A DNA stretch of 64,000 bases from Tricholoma matsutake. Lineage: Eukaryota > Basidiomycota > Agaricomycetes > Agaricales > Tricholomataceae. The DNA is taken from the NCBI GenBank assembly GCA_026075535.2, contig AP026542.1:8246001-8310000 (forward strand), read 5' to 3'. A program made the translations under genes and the position numbers. How positions within the stretch are numbered: the first letter of the stretch is position 1; the number at the start of each line of letters is the position of its first letter. Positions 19,430-31,289 of this stretch are shown piece by piece. The notes beneath the pieces are model-generated. The model searched no databases. It worked only from the letters and a program-made list of their open reading frames with translations, and was not told the DNA's origin.

Positions 19430-21175
19430 TTACAGCAGAAGATCATTGTAGACTACATTTGTTGTCATGAAATCACTTTTGTTATCTTCAAATAATATTT
19501 GTGCATGATCACGGTGACGAACTCAAGAAAGGGCTGTGTAAAGTTGGCCATGAGCAAAAACTTTGGTGCGAAGATCAAGAACTGCTTTGTCAAGTGTAAG
19601 ACCTGAACAACCATTGAATGTGGTTGAATATGCAAGGTGTAGAGGGTACTGGGTGTGATGGATGGTCCAGCTGGAATGAGATGGAGAAAACTGAAAACAA
19701 ATTCAAGGGATACATTGAGGTTCACTGAGAATGCCCATTCAGTTGTCAATAAGTTGGACTTGAATATATCGGTCATGCAGATGTTCGACTATAAGTCGTG
19801 CGTTTTTGACCAACCCTTTTCTGATTGACATGTTGTGCATCATTGAACAGATGCATCCTTCTTTAAGTTGTAGTTTGTGGCAGGGGACACCATTGTGATT
19901 GATAAGTGAGAGAAAGTCTGGTGATCCGTGGGGATGGTCGACAACAATATCATCATTCTCCTTGATGATGTCGGTGCTGTAGTAAGTGCCTGAGGTAAGA
20001 TAAGTAAGTTGAATGATATGCTTCAGACATGAATTTCTTATGCTGTTGTTGAGGCAGCCGTTGTAAGATTTTGGAGTTGAACTCATCGACGTAAATGTTG
20101 TGTGGACTTAGGAAGGCACGCTTCAGGGCTGCGAGCAGATTCAAGAGGATGTCTGTGGGATAGAGAAAGTTGGCTGCTTCATCAACAGTGTAAATCTTTT
20201 TCACAATGTGGATGCTTGTTTGCAAATGATGGTAGTCTTCACCAATGGTATCAATGAAGGCGGTGTATTCAGGATCTTGTGCACCTCGGTGAGAGAATTG
20301 TAAAGATAGAACTTTGAACTGTGGCCATATTGAGGAAGACTTGATGGATGCAAGAAGTGAAGTGGCAGGACCATTGCCTTTGACAATGGGTGCAACCTGA
20401 CAAAAATCCCCGAGGCAAATGAATGGCACCCCACCAAAAGGTTTTTGTGAATGCTTTAGAAGTTGACAAAGTTCATGAATGGCATCAAAGACAGCAATGT
20501 TAGTGCCAGCAGCTTCTTCCCAGATGACTGCCATTGCGGAAGTGATGAGATCCGCTTGGTGAGTGTATGGATGGATTAATGATTGAATGTCAATATTATC
20601 CTGAGAAAATGAGGTGATGACACATGTGATGATGGAGATGAAGAACGACGTACTTCTTTCACAGGAATCCGAAATAAACTATGAGTGGTAGGTCCACATT
20701 TGTGTAGAGTGGCTGCAAGGGCACTGGTTCCAATCACGAGGACAATCTTTCCTTCCCCACAAAATTTACATGCGAGAGCATCAGCAAGAAAACTCTTGCC
20801 TCTTCCAGGCTTGCCCTCGATGAAGAAGGGCTGAGGTGTGGGATGGTGTTCAGGGTCATTTTCATGGAGGGTGATCGAACTGTACATAAGGTTGAAAAAC
20901 TGTTGTTGTTCAAGGTCCATGTGCTCGATCATGTCATCAGCTTGTTGAAGTAGAAGCTCACGTCAACCTTCGAACACCTCCAATTCATTGAGTACTTCAG
21001 GTGATCAAAAAGTAGGTTCTGGAAGGCCAAAATCTGTGAGCTTGTGGCCTCCATCTTCAATGAATTCAGAAATTTGTTGTAAGGTGAGGTTGATTCCACA
21101 TTCATTAGAATGGATAGAGGTGATGTGATCAAGGGATAGAGAAGGAAGAAAATGGTCCCACAGGGGGCAAGCAGG
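19430..21175 (-). pseudogene. Helitron PIF1-type helicase domain
   Basis: C-terminal half of the Helitron protein. Motif I (Walker A) is EGKPGRGKSFLADALA at about 20780-20830. Motif II is degraded to IWEEAAG (expected DE), at about 20510-20530. Motif III is CLGDFCQVAPIVKG at about 20385-20425. Motif V/VI appears as LRTKVFAHGQLYTALS followed by a stop in place of the conserved Arg (about 19520-19570). It ends NVVYNDLLL-stop, typical of fungal Helitrons. Several frameshifts occur (for example near 20535-20576 and 19740). It would unwind DNA during rolling-circle transposition; this copy is dead. Confidence 0.85.
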
Positions 21176-21180
21176 GTAGC

Positions 21181-21606
21181 TATAAGGGCAACCTAAGCCT
21201 CTAGCAAAGGGAAATCCGAAGTTAAAATTATGCTACATAATACAGGGATTGGGGGCACACCTAGCAAAGGGAAATCCGAAGAGAAAACTCTAAGGATCCC
21301 CTTGCTGATGCCCAGTATATGTGAAGACGACAAAAATCAAATATAACCTAAAAACAGAAAAAGGCGGAGATAGGCGGATCAAGGCCGCCGAATGACATCA
21401 TACCAAGGGGTATGTGTCGGAAGGGGTACTCCGCCTCTAAATATAAAAGTGTCAACATATACAAACATGATAGCAAGGGAAAATTAGTAATAAAATCCGG
21501 AAAAATCATAGAAAATGAAGAATAGAAGGAAATGAGGTGGGGAAAAATATGGGACGAACATAAAAAATAGGAAAAACACACAGGGCACCCCCCTAGTCCC
21601 CTTACA
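21181..21606 (-). repeat. 3' LTR of Gypsy-2
   Basis: 426 bp, reverse complement of TGTAAGGGG...CCCTTATA. Immediately preceded (on the minus strand) by the purine-rich run TTAGAGAGGGGGTGA as polypurine tract. Confidence 0.93.
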
Positions 21607-21617
21607 TCACCCCCTCT

Positions 21618-24401
21618 CTAAGATGCATCGCCCCGATGCATTCGAAATCGTATACGACCAAAGTCCATGACTTGAATGCGATGTGGTGCAGCAGTGTGCC
21701 ATCGGTGGAATTCCTTGATTAACCGAGGGGCATTTACGTCAGACTCTTCGACCCATGAGTTCTCCTCATACCCATAACCCTTCCAATGTACCAAATACTG
21801 GAGTTTTCCTTGACGCAAACGGCTGTCCAAGATTGACTCGACTTCATATTGGGGTTCTCCCTCGATCACTGTAGGTGGTGGTGGTGGGTGTGAATGGCGT
21901 CCTGGGAACGGATCTGGGGGAGCTGGAAGCAATTTGACGACATGGAAGATGGGATGGAGTCTGGACATGGAGGCTGGGAGGCATAGACGATAGGCATGTG
22001 TTCCAACGCACTTGACAATGGGGAAAGGTCCCAAGAAGCGATGAGCGAGTTTCTTGGATGGACGTGTAGTGGAGATGTCACTGGAGTCAAGATAAACTCG
22101 ATCACCAACCTTGTACTGAGGGGTTGGGGAGTGGCGCTGGTTGTAAAATCATGCCATGTCGTCCTTCGCCTTTGCTAAGGCTGCCCTTGCCTCCTCCAAG
22201 CTATTCCTCATGCATTCTGTGAACTCATTCACTGTCTCGATGTGTGAGGGAGTTTGGCGAGGTTCAAATCCCATGCGTGGATGTCGTCCAGTGTCTAAGA
22301 GGAAAGGGGTCTGTTGAATGGAAGCATGGACATGGTTGTTGTACCCGAACTCGGCCAAAGGAAGGAGATCATCCCAATCATCCTGGCGTTCATTGACAAA
22401 GAGGCAGATGTACTGCTCCAGTTCCTGGTTGACTCGCTCCATCTGGCCATCAGTTTGTGGGTGATAAGCAGTTGAAGCGAGGAGTTTGATCCCCAGGAGT
22501 CGGTACAGCTCACGAGTGAACTCTGCCATGAACTGAGGGCCACAATCCGAGAGGAAGGCACCAGGAAGTCCATGTAATTTCCACACATGGTGGAGGTAGA
22601 GTCGAGCGGCACCTAGGGCACTGACAGTGGTGTGAGTGGGAATGAAGTGAGCACATTTTCCCACTGAGTCAACTGTGCACATCACCGCATCAAACCCATT
22701 TGACTCTGGCAATTCCACCACAAAGTCGACGCTGATGACATCCCAACGACTCTCTGGAACAGGAAGAGGGTGTAGCTCACCAATAGGCTTGCAACGAGGG
22801 ACCTTGGTGCGTAAGCAAAGGTCACAAGTGTGACAATACTGACCAATGAGCCGTGACATTTGTGGCCACCAATAGTTCCGTGAGGTGAGCTCCAAGGTCT
22901 TCCAGCGTCCGGGGTGGCCAGCAATCTGTGAGTCATGGTGTTGGGATATGATGCGCCGGCAAAGGTCTGGGTCATTGTGAACATAGATGTGATCCCTGAA
23001 ATACAACAAGTCCTCCTTTTCAGCCCACTCTGCTGCACGTAAGGAAAGGGTCGATCCCTTCCTCAGTTCTTTAACAGCTCGGGCGACAACATCCTCATGT
23101 AAACCGCTATGGTTTGCGTGATGAATGTCACGTAGAATGTCCCACTCCTTGCCCTGGGGTACGATGCCTTCCAGTGCCCAAATGGTGAACAGGTCTGGCT
23201 GCAACAGCACAATGTTTTGGTTGTCACCGCTGCCATCCCCATGGTCTGCACGTCGGGATAGGGCATCAGTCTTCCCCATGCTGCGACCTGGACAGTGGTG
23301 CAAGGAGAAGTCGAATCTAGATAGATACAGGGACCAACGAGCTTGACGACGGTTCAATTTCTTGGCCGTCATGAAGTACTCGAGGTTCTTGTGATCCGTC
23401 CAAATTTCCACCTTGGGTTGGGCACCCTCGAGGAAGTGTCGCCACTCCTCAAGTGCACGCATTATTGCCAACATCTCCTTGTCATGGATCTCGTAGTTTC
23501 TCTCTACAGCACTAAGGCTTTTGGAGTAGAACACAACAGGATGCCACTTCTGGTCCTCCGGAGACTGCTGAGACAACACAGCGCCCGTCGCAAAGTCAGA
23601 ACTGTCGGCTTCTACATGAAAAGGACGCAAATCGTCAGCAAAGGTAAGGATCGGAGTGGAAGTGACTATCTCCTTAAGCTTTTCAAATGCCTCCTGTTGT
23701 GCATTATCCCACCTCCATGCCTCCTTTCCTGTCAAGTCGAACAGCGGTCGTGCATGATGTGAGAAATCCTTGATAAAACACCGATAAAAATTGATGAAGC
23801 CCAGGAAAGACTGCACCTCCTTCTTGTTCGTGGGCGTTGGCCAAGCTGTGACCCCATTTACCTTGATAGGATCCATCTCCACTTGACCCTCCGAGATAAT
23901 CAGGCCAAGGTACTCGATCTTGGTCCTTTCGAACTCGCATTTGTCCTGATGAAGGTAGAGTTTGTACCGTCGAAGTCGCTCTAGGACAAGGCGCGTGATG
24001 CGACGGTGCTCTTCAACCGTGTGAGTGAAGATGAGGATGTCGTCGAGATAGATGCAGACAACGCCTTTGAGGATGAGGTCATGGAAGATGTTGTTCATCA
24101 TGGTCTGAAAGGTGGCAGGGCTATTAGTAAGGCCAAAGAACATGACAAGTGGTTCAAAAAGACCACGGTTGGTACGAAAGGCTGCCTTCCACTCATCTCC
24201 CTCCTTTATCCTCACATTATTGTAGCCCCAATGGACATCAAGCTTGGTGAAGTATCGGGCTCCATGGAGCTGGTTCACAAGTTCAGAGATGAGAGGTAAT
24301 GGGTAGCGACTTTTGACCGTGATGTTGTTGAGCCTTCTGTAGTCTTGAACCAGTCGAAGTGAGCCATCCTTCTTCTTGACAAAGAAAAAGGGAGAGGACA
24401 T
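21618..24401 (-). CDS. Gypsy-2 pol: RT, RNase H, integrase, chromodomain (one in-frame TGA)
   Basis: From [20 protein letters not shown] at 24401, one frame of 750 codons runs to a TGA at about 22149 (DDMA-stop-FYNQ), then continues in the same frame to 21618. RT has the catalytic YLDD (about 24050). RNase H has VEADSSDFATG and WTDHKNLEY. Integrase has the HHCC finger (HHDSQIAGHPG...CDLCLRTK), the Asp residues of VDFVVELPES and SDCGPQF, and the Glu of ERVNQELE, so the DDE triad is complete. A chromodomain (SILDSRLRQGKLQYLVHWKGYG) ends the protein. Gypsy-1 has TGC (Cys) where this copy has TGA, so that stop is a private mutation. Confidence 0.9.
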
Positions 24402-24416
24402 GGGTGACTTTGATGG

Positions 24417-25514
24417 TCAAATACATCCAGAGGCCAGGTGCTCGTCGATGAACTGGTCAAGCTGTCGTTGTTCCTCCGGAGAGAGAGGATAGACCTTGCA
24501 GGATGAAGGGGTTGCGCCGGGGGTGAGTTCGACTGTGTGATCCCATGGCTTACGCGCAGGAAGAGAGTCGAATGACTCCTTGGAGAACACGTCTTCAAAC
24601 TCATGGAGATGAGGGAGTAAGGAGTTAGTAGAGGATTTAGCAGCGTTGTTTTTGTGGAAGGCCTCGGCGAGGCATTGGGATATGTTCGATGTGGCACACA
24701 CCTCATGCGATGAGCGAATCACAGTGTAGAAGATCCGATCACCCTCCTCCACTTCCTCTGGGTCCTCATCATCATCATCCGAGTCCAGCATTAGATCAGG
24801 AACCCCTTCCAATTCCACTTCAGGTATAGGCAGGGGTCCAGCACGACACTTCTGAGTTCGTCGTATTGCCGCCTTCTGTCCACAATGTTCTTGCCTGGCT
24901 TCTGTGAAACACGTCCGACAGCGGGATGGACATCGGCTCATGGTAACCTCCCTGGTGCACCAGTTGACCTCTGGGTTATGGTCTCGAAGCCATGGATATC
25001 CCAATATCGCCTTTTGCTTTCCTAATTGAGTGACAGCAAAAAGGGCATGCTCACTATGATCTTTGTAACGGAGAACCAGGTCTGCAACCTCTCGGATGGC
25101 ACCAGCTTCATTTGGGGATCCATCCACGTTATATACAGGTATCGGATGTGAGAGTGAGCAAGTATTTAGACGATGTTGTTGTACCAGATGGATGAAGAGT
25201 CCAGTCGCACCAGAGTCCAGGAGCGCAGAGACACCGAGTATCTGTCCAGTGTCAGTCGTCTGCAGTTCGATGGCTAGGTTTAAGGAATGTGCAGAGGGAG
25301 TGGATGCCACAATATACTTGCGTGGTAGTTTATGCTCCCATGATTTAATTTTGGGACGTGGAGTAGAAGGAGAGATGGGGAGGGCAGGTACGTCTTTAGC
25401 CAACTTCGAAGGGTCAGAAAGGGGAGCAGTCACAGAAATGGATTCATTCTCCGGGGATTCAACTGACAAGACTTCAAAGTGGTTATGGACAGGCAGTGAG
25501 GGCGTACGATTCAC
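24417..25514 (-). CDS. Gypsy-2 protease region (365 codons)
   Basis: Open frame from MNRTPSLPVHNHFEV to DEHLASGCI-stop. The aspartic-protease motif LLDSGATGLFI is at about 25200-25230. A mixed acidic segment follows (DSDDDDEDPEEVEEG), then the RT N-terminus (CKVYPLSPEEQRQLDQFIDEHL). The TGA that ends it sits where an Arg codon CGA would be expected; the pol frame continues immediately after it at 24413. Gypsy-1 has the same TGA. Confidence 0.85.
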   Translation of the reverse strand: MNRTPSLPVHNHFEVLSVESPENESISVTAPLSDPSKLAKDVPALPISPSTPRPKIKSWEHKLPRKYIVASTPSAHSLNLAIELQTTDTGQILGVSALLDSGATGLFIHLVQQHRLNTCSLSHPIPVYNVDGSPNEAGAIREVADLVLRYKDHSEHALFAVTQLGKQKAILGYPWLRDHNPEVNWCTREVTMSRCPSRCRTCFTEARQEHCGQKAAIRRTQKCRAGPLPIPEVELEGVPDLMLDSDDDDEDPEEVEEGDRIFYTVIRSSHEVCATSNISQCLAEAFHKNNAAKSSTNSLLPHLHEFEDVFSKESFDSLPARKPWDHTVELTPGATPSSCKVYPLSPEEQRQLDQFIDEHLASGCI

Positions 25515-26646
25515 TCGCTGCGAATAGGAAAATCCTGCTCCTCTACAACTTCCAGCTTAACCTCCTCTGCAACTTGATCCTTCGCTTCCTCAACATCTAC
25601 AAGTGCCAACAAATCTTGCAGGAGTTCATCTCGTCCCTCGGGGGTGAGCATGCAGATATCCTGATGATGGGGACACGCTCCAGCCCTGTGTCCAGGTTCC
25701 CCACAACAGTAGCAGAGATCCAACTTACGTGCACGGCTGCGGGCTGCATCAACATCCATTGGTACTGGGACATTGACGGCTGGTGTGGGAGTTTGACGAG
25801 CAGGAATGGGGTTAGGGCGGGGGAGGCTTCGATTGAAGGTGTAGGGTGTATGAGTGGTAGTTGGAGAATGAATGCAGCATTAAACGCCGCATTTGTGAGT
25901 CGGTTCTCGTCACAGAGTGAAGCAGCTTCATACCAAGCAAGGATATCATCGTCCGCTGGGCGCCCTTCCAACATCTGTGCAATCTGGTCCTGAATTTCTC
26001 GGTTGAGCCCCCGTCGGAACTTCACCACCACTGGTAACCCACTCCCATACCCTGCCATGTCCACCAAATCCTTGAACTCATCGATATAGTCGTCCATGGA
26101 TCGACGTCCCTGGTGGTAAGTGGATGACTCAAGTCGTGTCACTGCTCGGTGGCGTTCATTGAGGGGGCAGAAGTGGTGTACGAACTCAGCTCAAAAGTCA
26201 CCCCAAGTGGAGAAAGGTAGAGAACCGAGTTCTTTAGTTTGATGTAGGATACGGTCCACATAGAGATAGGCGCGTTCAGATTTCATGTATGTGAAGGCCC
26301 AATAATTTTTTGCAGCCTCATCGACGAATTGATGCGACTGGAGACTAATGTATAACTCACAGGAATTAAGGAATGCACGTCCCTGTGCACGTGCACCATT
26401 AAATTCGGCGGGGGGGGACGGTTTGATCTGGGCACGTTCCTTAGTGGACGCGTTTGGCAAAATGTCGTTGTTGGGTGTGCTTGGAGTCGTGAAGGGGGAA
26501 CTATTAGTCGTAGGGTTAGCCTGGAGGGTCCTAACGAAGTTTTCAATCGTAGATTTAAGCGAGTCGATTTGTGCACGCATTCCGGAAACGTCGCTTTCAA
26601 GCACGTCAAAGCGTTCTGATGCGTCCATGTCGCTAGGGAGCGCGTT
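25511..26646 (-). pseudogene. Gypsy-2 gag
   Basis: Gag from MDASERFDVLESDVSGMRAQ (26628) to a CCHC zinc knuckle (CYCCGEPGHRAGAC, about 25670-25712) and the end near 25511. One TGA at about 26190 (GDF-stop-AEF) interrupts it, at the same codon as in Gypsy-1. A small frame shift between the 25597 and 25511 frames precedes the knuckle. It would form the capsid and bind RNA. Confidence 0.82.
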
Positions 26647-26794
26647 TGGCGAAAATGGCGGCGTGATAAAGGCGAGAGTATCTGGAACGGTGTGTAGGGA
26701 CTCTGTGGAGCTTTGGGAAGCGTCGTCCAGTCCATACCTGCCTATTTTGGGCAGCGCGTTCGCGATTTTCGGGCCTTAGGGGAGAGTTTTCTAC

Positions 26795-27219
26795 TATAAG
26801 GCAACCTAAGCCTCTAGCAAAGGGAAATCCGAAGTTAAAATTATGCTACATAATACAGGGATTGGGGGCGCACCTAGCAAAGGGAAATCCGAAGAGAAAA
26901 CTCTAAGGATCCCCTTGCTGATGCCCAGTATATGTGAAGACGACAAAAATCAAATATAACCTAAAAATAGAAAAAGGCGGAGATAGGCGGATCAAGGCCG
27001 CCGAATGACATCATACCAAGGGGTATGTGTCGGAAGGGGTACTCCGCCTCTAAATATAAAAGTGTCAACATATACAAACATGATAGCAAGGGAAAATTAG
27101 TAATAAAATCCGGAAAAATCATAGAAAATGAAGAATAGAAGGAAATGAGGTGGGGAAAAATATGGGACGAACATAAAAAATAGGAAAAACACACAGGGCA
27201 CCCCCCTAGTCCCCTTACA
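26795..27219 (-). repeat. 5' LTR of Gypsy-2
   Basis: 425 bp, one base shorter than its partner. The self-priming complement (GAGAGTTTTCTAC on the plus strand, 26782-26794) adjoins it. Confidence 0.93.
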
Positions 27220-27224
27220 GTAGC

Positions 27225-29633
27225 CTTCCAGGATAATTCGAGCAAAAAGAAAATGAAGCTGTGCAGGAGTTTGATATGTGCTTACGGCTTCTTCCAATGC
27301 ATACCAACCTTCATCCTCAGTGCTGAAAAGGCCCATATGGATGGCTGCTTCATGATAAGTTTCGAATGTTGTGTCTCCAAATGTTCTGATGTCATGGAAA
27401 GATCTTGCGGATTGATGTGTCAATAAACATCGAAGATAGAATATTTCTCCGCACGTTGGAGAGACGGTCTGGATGCGAGAAATAGATTCTCTGCGCCGTC
27501 GTTTTCGAACAATGCGATGGGCAACATTTTGGATGGGGTCTTCCAGAAAGGCATCATCATTGAGAATGGAGCCTTCATCATAGGGATAGAAAACAAATTG
27601 AGTGTTGTAGTCGGTGTACAGGAGGTTCTCAAACTCAGGATAGTGTGGACAATGGAAATAACGAATCAGTGCTGAGGTTGAAAATTCATCATCAGAAAAA
27701 TGTCGCACATTTTCTCCAGGTAAATGGATGAGCAGTGCTTTGACACTGGGTTCTTTTGAGGAGATGTCAAAACCGAGTATGTGCCATGCAGCTTCAGGTG
27801 CACAAAGGTATCGCACATTTACATAGTCCTTCGTTTCATCAATAGGTTGTTGTTCTTCATGATTAGTGTGATACTGGATTTGGAATAGGGCATGATCAGG
27901 GCCTTTGAAGAGGTACTTGTAGAGATACATGAAGACCTTGACAGTGTAGACGATGTCCACAAATATATGGCAATCAAGTTCATCAATGAGTTCTGGAATA
28001 TGGGAAGTGATCCAACAATCAGCAGGGTGTCAACATCTGTAGTGTACATGGCCTTTGTCATCAATATGTGTCTGAAGTGTGATTGGGTGAGGGAAACCAT
28101 AGATACATTTTCCAGCTTGATTGCACTGGCTTTCGTCCGACTCGAGATGGGTGTAGGGATGTGTCATAAATTTCTTTATCTTGCTACGTAATTGAGGATT
28201 GTCGGTGGGCAACTCTGCTTTTATCAGGGTGTCAATTTCATCTATTGGCATTTCTGGATGAAACTGGGAAATGTAGAACAATTAAATCTCTGTGGTAATT
28301 GTCGCATAAGAGGACAAACCTTAACCACAATATGAGCATGCGGCAGTCCTCGTTTTTGGAATTCAATAATCTTCACCATGAAAATAGGCTTGCCAAATTT
28401 CTTTCGAAGAATGTCTTGTAACCTTTGAGCACGCAGTTTGAAAGCACGAGCTACGATTATTGGGATGTCGTATGCTGTTTGTCCCTGATGTAGTCTTGAT
28501 GTGATTTCAGGCCATGCAGCATTGCAAGTCATGGTGATGAACAATGAGGGGCATCCATGCTGACGTGCAAGGGCAAGTGAATCTGCAGTTTCATTTGAAG
28601 CCCACTCTCGGGAGCCAAGAAATGATGCTGAAAGTTGGATATCTACACAATGATCATTGGTAAGTGGGCTAGTTTCATGAGCTTGGGAAATGTGGCCCCT
28701 GTGGATGAATTGCAGTCGTTCTTCTTCGACGCGAGAGTACGTATCACAAATATATTCCGATCCCAGTCGACCAAAGTCAATAAATCGTGGTTCTCTGAGT
28801 AAAAGGCTTCTGTACCATTGTCACTGGGTACAAGGTAGTGTGTTCTTGAGTCGAAAATTGTCTGTAGCATCAGGTGTTAAGCCCCATCCTGGAGTTCCAT
28901 GTGGAAAAAGGACTGGATATTGTAGTGGCTCATAGTGTTGGCTGAACGTTGGAATAAATGTTGGATCTTGGTCGTTGTTGTGCCAGATCAAAATCCAATG
29001 GGGATCAATTTGTGTGCTGTTACTCGCATGCATCACAACTGCGAAATCTCCTCGTGCCGTGGCATCAGACAATTCTAAAGTGGCTGTGGTTTCATTGTCA
29101 TGGGTCCACATTGATGCAAATTGTTGAAGATGATGAACATATGGGTTGCAATTCTCAAGGTCAGTTTTCATGCCTGCGGTCCATGTCATTGGGACTTTCC
29201 ACTTCTGTGATTCTGTTACATGTTCTTGTTCATCATATAAAAACCAGTGGATTGAATGATGAGGTGCACTGATGTTGAGCATGCGGTGATATGTTCTACC
29301 TGTTATTGCAACATTTGCTAAACCAAATCTGAATTGTTTGAAGCCTTTAGAAGCTCTGATCGCAGTGAACGCAAATAAGTTGTTCAGTCTTCGAGAGGTG
29401 GACAAACATTCAGGCCTTGTTGTAATGTTTGTAAGATGAGGGGGTAGAGGTGGTAGTCTCGGCACAATATGCTTTCCGTTATTGCAGCAAAATGAGTCAA
29501 GTTCACTGCTTAGCAACATCACACTACACTTTCTACATGTTCGGTTCCAAGTCACAGGTTGCCATCTTGAGTGATTCATGGTAATGTGAAACCGATTCCA
29601 CCATCGGTTCAATGGAAGGTGTTGTGGTACCAC
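27225..29633 (-). pseudogene. Helitron N-terminal and Rep (HUH) domains
   Basis: The N-terminus (from about 29633) has paired Cys motifs (CRKCSVM...CC) as in fungal Helitron proteins. The replication-initiator core reads MTCNAAWPEI near 28530 and the metal-binding HUH motif KRGLPHAHI at about 28330-28355. The two-tyrosine motif YLYKYLFKG, which nicks DNA, is at about 27905-27930. Frame changes occur around 28240, 28545 and 28820. The final LFARIILEGY continues into the helicase half at 21175 after removal of Gypsy-2. Not functional. Confidence 0.85.
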
Positions 29634-29640
29634 TTCGTGT

Positions 29641-29925
29641 GAATGAAGATGTGTATATATTTTCTTTATTTTTAATCTGAATTATTCTCTATTGTGGCGT
29701 ACCATATGTAAGAGATTAATTATGTATGATATGTGTCTAGCATATAAGTCCTGTCCCAGGGAATTCCTCATCATCAGCTTGGATAAACCATCTAGTGGAA
29801 TCTCAAGCACCATTGGCGCAAAATAAATGGTATGAGGCCAGGAGTAATGTAAGTTGTGTGACTCGTTGTGTGTGGGCTGCTTTGTGTGGGGTCTATGTCT
29901 CTCTCCTTCCTCCTACGGTGTCCTT
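29641..29925. other. LINE 3' region / Helitron 5' flank
   Basis: A/T-rich sequence between the Helitron start and the LINE ORF2 stop. Probably the LINE 3' UTR plus old flank. No target duplication could be fixed. Confidence 0.4.
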
Positions 29926-31282
29926 TTACAACCTGGGTAGCTCTCTGAAAGTGTCATGAAAGTGTCCTGTCTCCGCGATGTATGTGAATAATGCTTGTAG
30001 GGTTTTGGACGGGGTGAACAGCTTTGTTATGTCTATGTTCCTCCCTCCCGTGCTGTTTTGTAGTCTTTGTCTGGCTGCTTGGTGGGCTGGGCAGTGTAGC
30101 ATGAGGTGTTGGATTGTTTCTTCATTCTGTTGGCATGCAGGGCATGTCAGTGAGTCACTCTTTCCTATACAATGTAGATGCTTAGCTAATGGCACATGGC
30201 CGGTTCTCAGCTGCATTAGGATGCTGGCTAACTTCCTCGGTAGCGGCGTGATGAGCCTGATGAATTTCTCCGAGCATGCTGATGGGTCCGTATTCTTCAT
30301 CCGAGTGTATTGTGGTGATTTCATCCACAGCTTTTGTGCTCTCTGCTTCAATCTTTCTCCATATGCCTGTTTGACTGCTGACTTGCTGTATGGGAGTTTC
30401 TTCTGTAGGAACTTTGGTAGTTTGCCCATGTTGCTACCTCCATCTGTGATTGCCTTCTTTGCTTGTTCATCCGCTTCCTCATTTCCTTCTACTCCTTTGT
30501 GACCCAGAATCCACTTGATCTTGATTTTAATACTGATGTGTTTCTTTTGTAGCATCGTGATGCTCTCATGAAACATGTCAAAGATGTGGTGACCTGGTTT
30601 GGGTTTAGTTAGTACTGTGGCAGCAATGGAAGCTTGATTGTTGATATAAATGAAAGCCGACCGTATCCCCCATTCCTTGTTTATGAGGTGCATTCTAAAT
30701 GCGCCTATGCCCTCTCCCTTGTATACCATATGATGGCTCATTGATCCAAGTTGGTGTCTTAATGTAGATTTGAGTCTGCCATTTCTGTACAGGGCTGCAC
30801 TGGCGCCTATTTTCATTCCTGACCCATCCGTGAAAACTTTGGCATCTGGGTTGTCTTGTTGTAGTGATGTGATTGCTGTCTCTGCATCTTGCATGACTTC
30901 TGTTGATACCTTGGGTTTCCATCTTGTGTCAAATTGTACTGCATTGATCGTCTCGATCTTCTCAGGGCGGATATTGTATCTGTGCATTAAGTCATGGAGT
31001 GGGGTAGGATGTCTTTTTACTAGTCTGTTTGCTGCACTTCGGACTGGCCGGTGTAGCAGGTGGTTTGCTGGAAGCATTGCTAGTCGCAATGCCGCTCTCT
31101 GTCTGTGCTTGTCTACTGTGAGAGTGAAAGGTAAGAGATTTGCCATTGTGTCCGTGACATCCATAGCGGTGGTCCTGAATGGATGCAAGTTTGCAGAGGA
31201 TCGCCTGTTTTGTTTTCCCTTCCTTTGTTTGTTTGCCTACACTCTGACGTGGGGTGAGAAATATATCAGTGGCATATAGCAT
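29926..31282 (-). pseudogene. LINE RNase H domain
   Basis: The C-terminal frame from about 31188. RNase H motifs are FTDGSGMKIGASAA (first Asp, about 30830), GEGIGAFRMHL (Glu, about 30700), YINNQASI (about 30640, Asn where the family has Asp) and GVEGNEEADEQAK (last Asp, about 30470). A C-terminal Cys/His knuckle (CPACQQNEETIQHLMLHC, about 30090-30150) follows. The Asn fits a GAC-to-AAC change. Confidence 0.83.
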
Positions 31283-31289
31283 GCGCAGT

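Larger units (their letters stand above)
21181..27219 (-). mobile_element. Gypsy-2, young Ty3/Gypsy chromovirus
   Basis: 6,039 bp, same family as Gypsy-1, minus orientation. LTRs are at 26795-27219 (5') and 21181-21606 (3'), with about two substitutions and one 1-bp indel between them by eye. Perfect target duplications GTAGC lie at 21176-21180 and 27220-27224. Inserted into the Helitron coding sequence, whose frame rejoins across the site. Gag and pol are long but carry three in-frame TGA codons, two of them shared with Gypsy-1. Confidence 0.95.
19379..29640 (-). mobile_element. Helitron (Rep/Hel), interrupted by Gypsy-2
   Basis: A minus-strand Helitron. Its 3' end is recognisable: after the stop codon (19430-19432) come a GC hairpin, GCGGC-GCA-GCCGC (19395-19407), a 12-nt gap and CTAG at 19379-19382, the CTRR terminus. 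The single large protein contains an N-terminal Cys-rich segment, an HUH nickase (Rep) and a PIF1-type helicase, all decayed by frameshifts and stops. The 5' terminus is not identified and may lie before or beyond the LINE at 29926-35696. Gypsy-2 splits the protein at 21176-27224. Confidence 0.85.

Noticed and set aside
30770..31279. 169-residue plus-strand ORF
   Set aside because: Antisense shadow of the LINE RNase H region.
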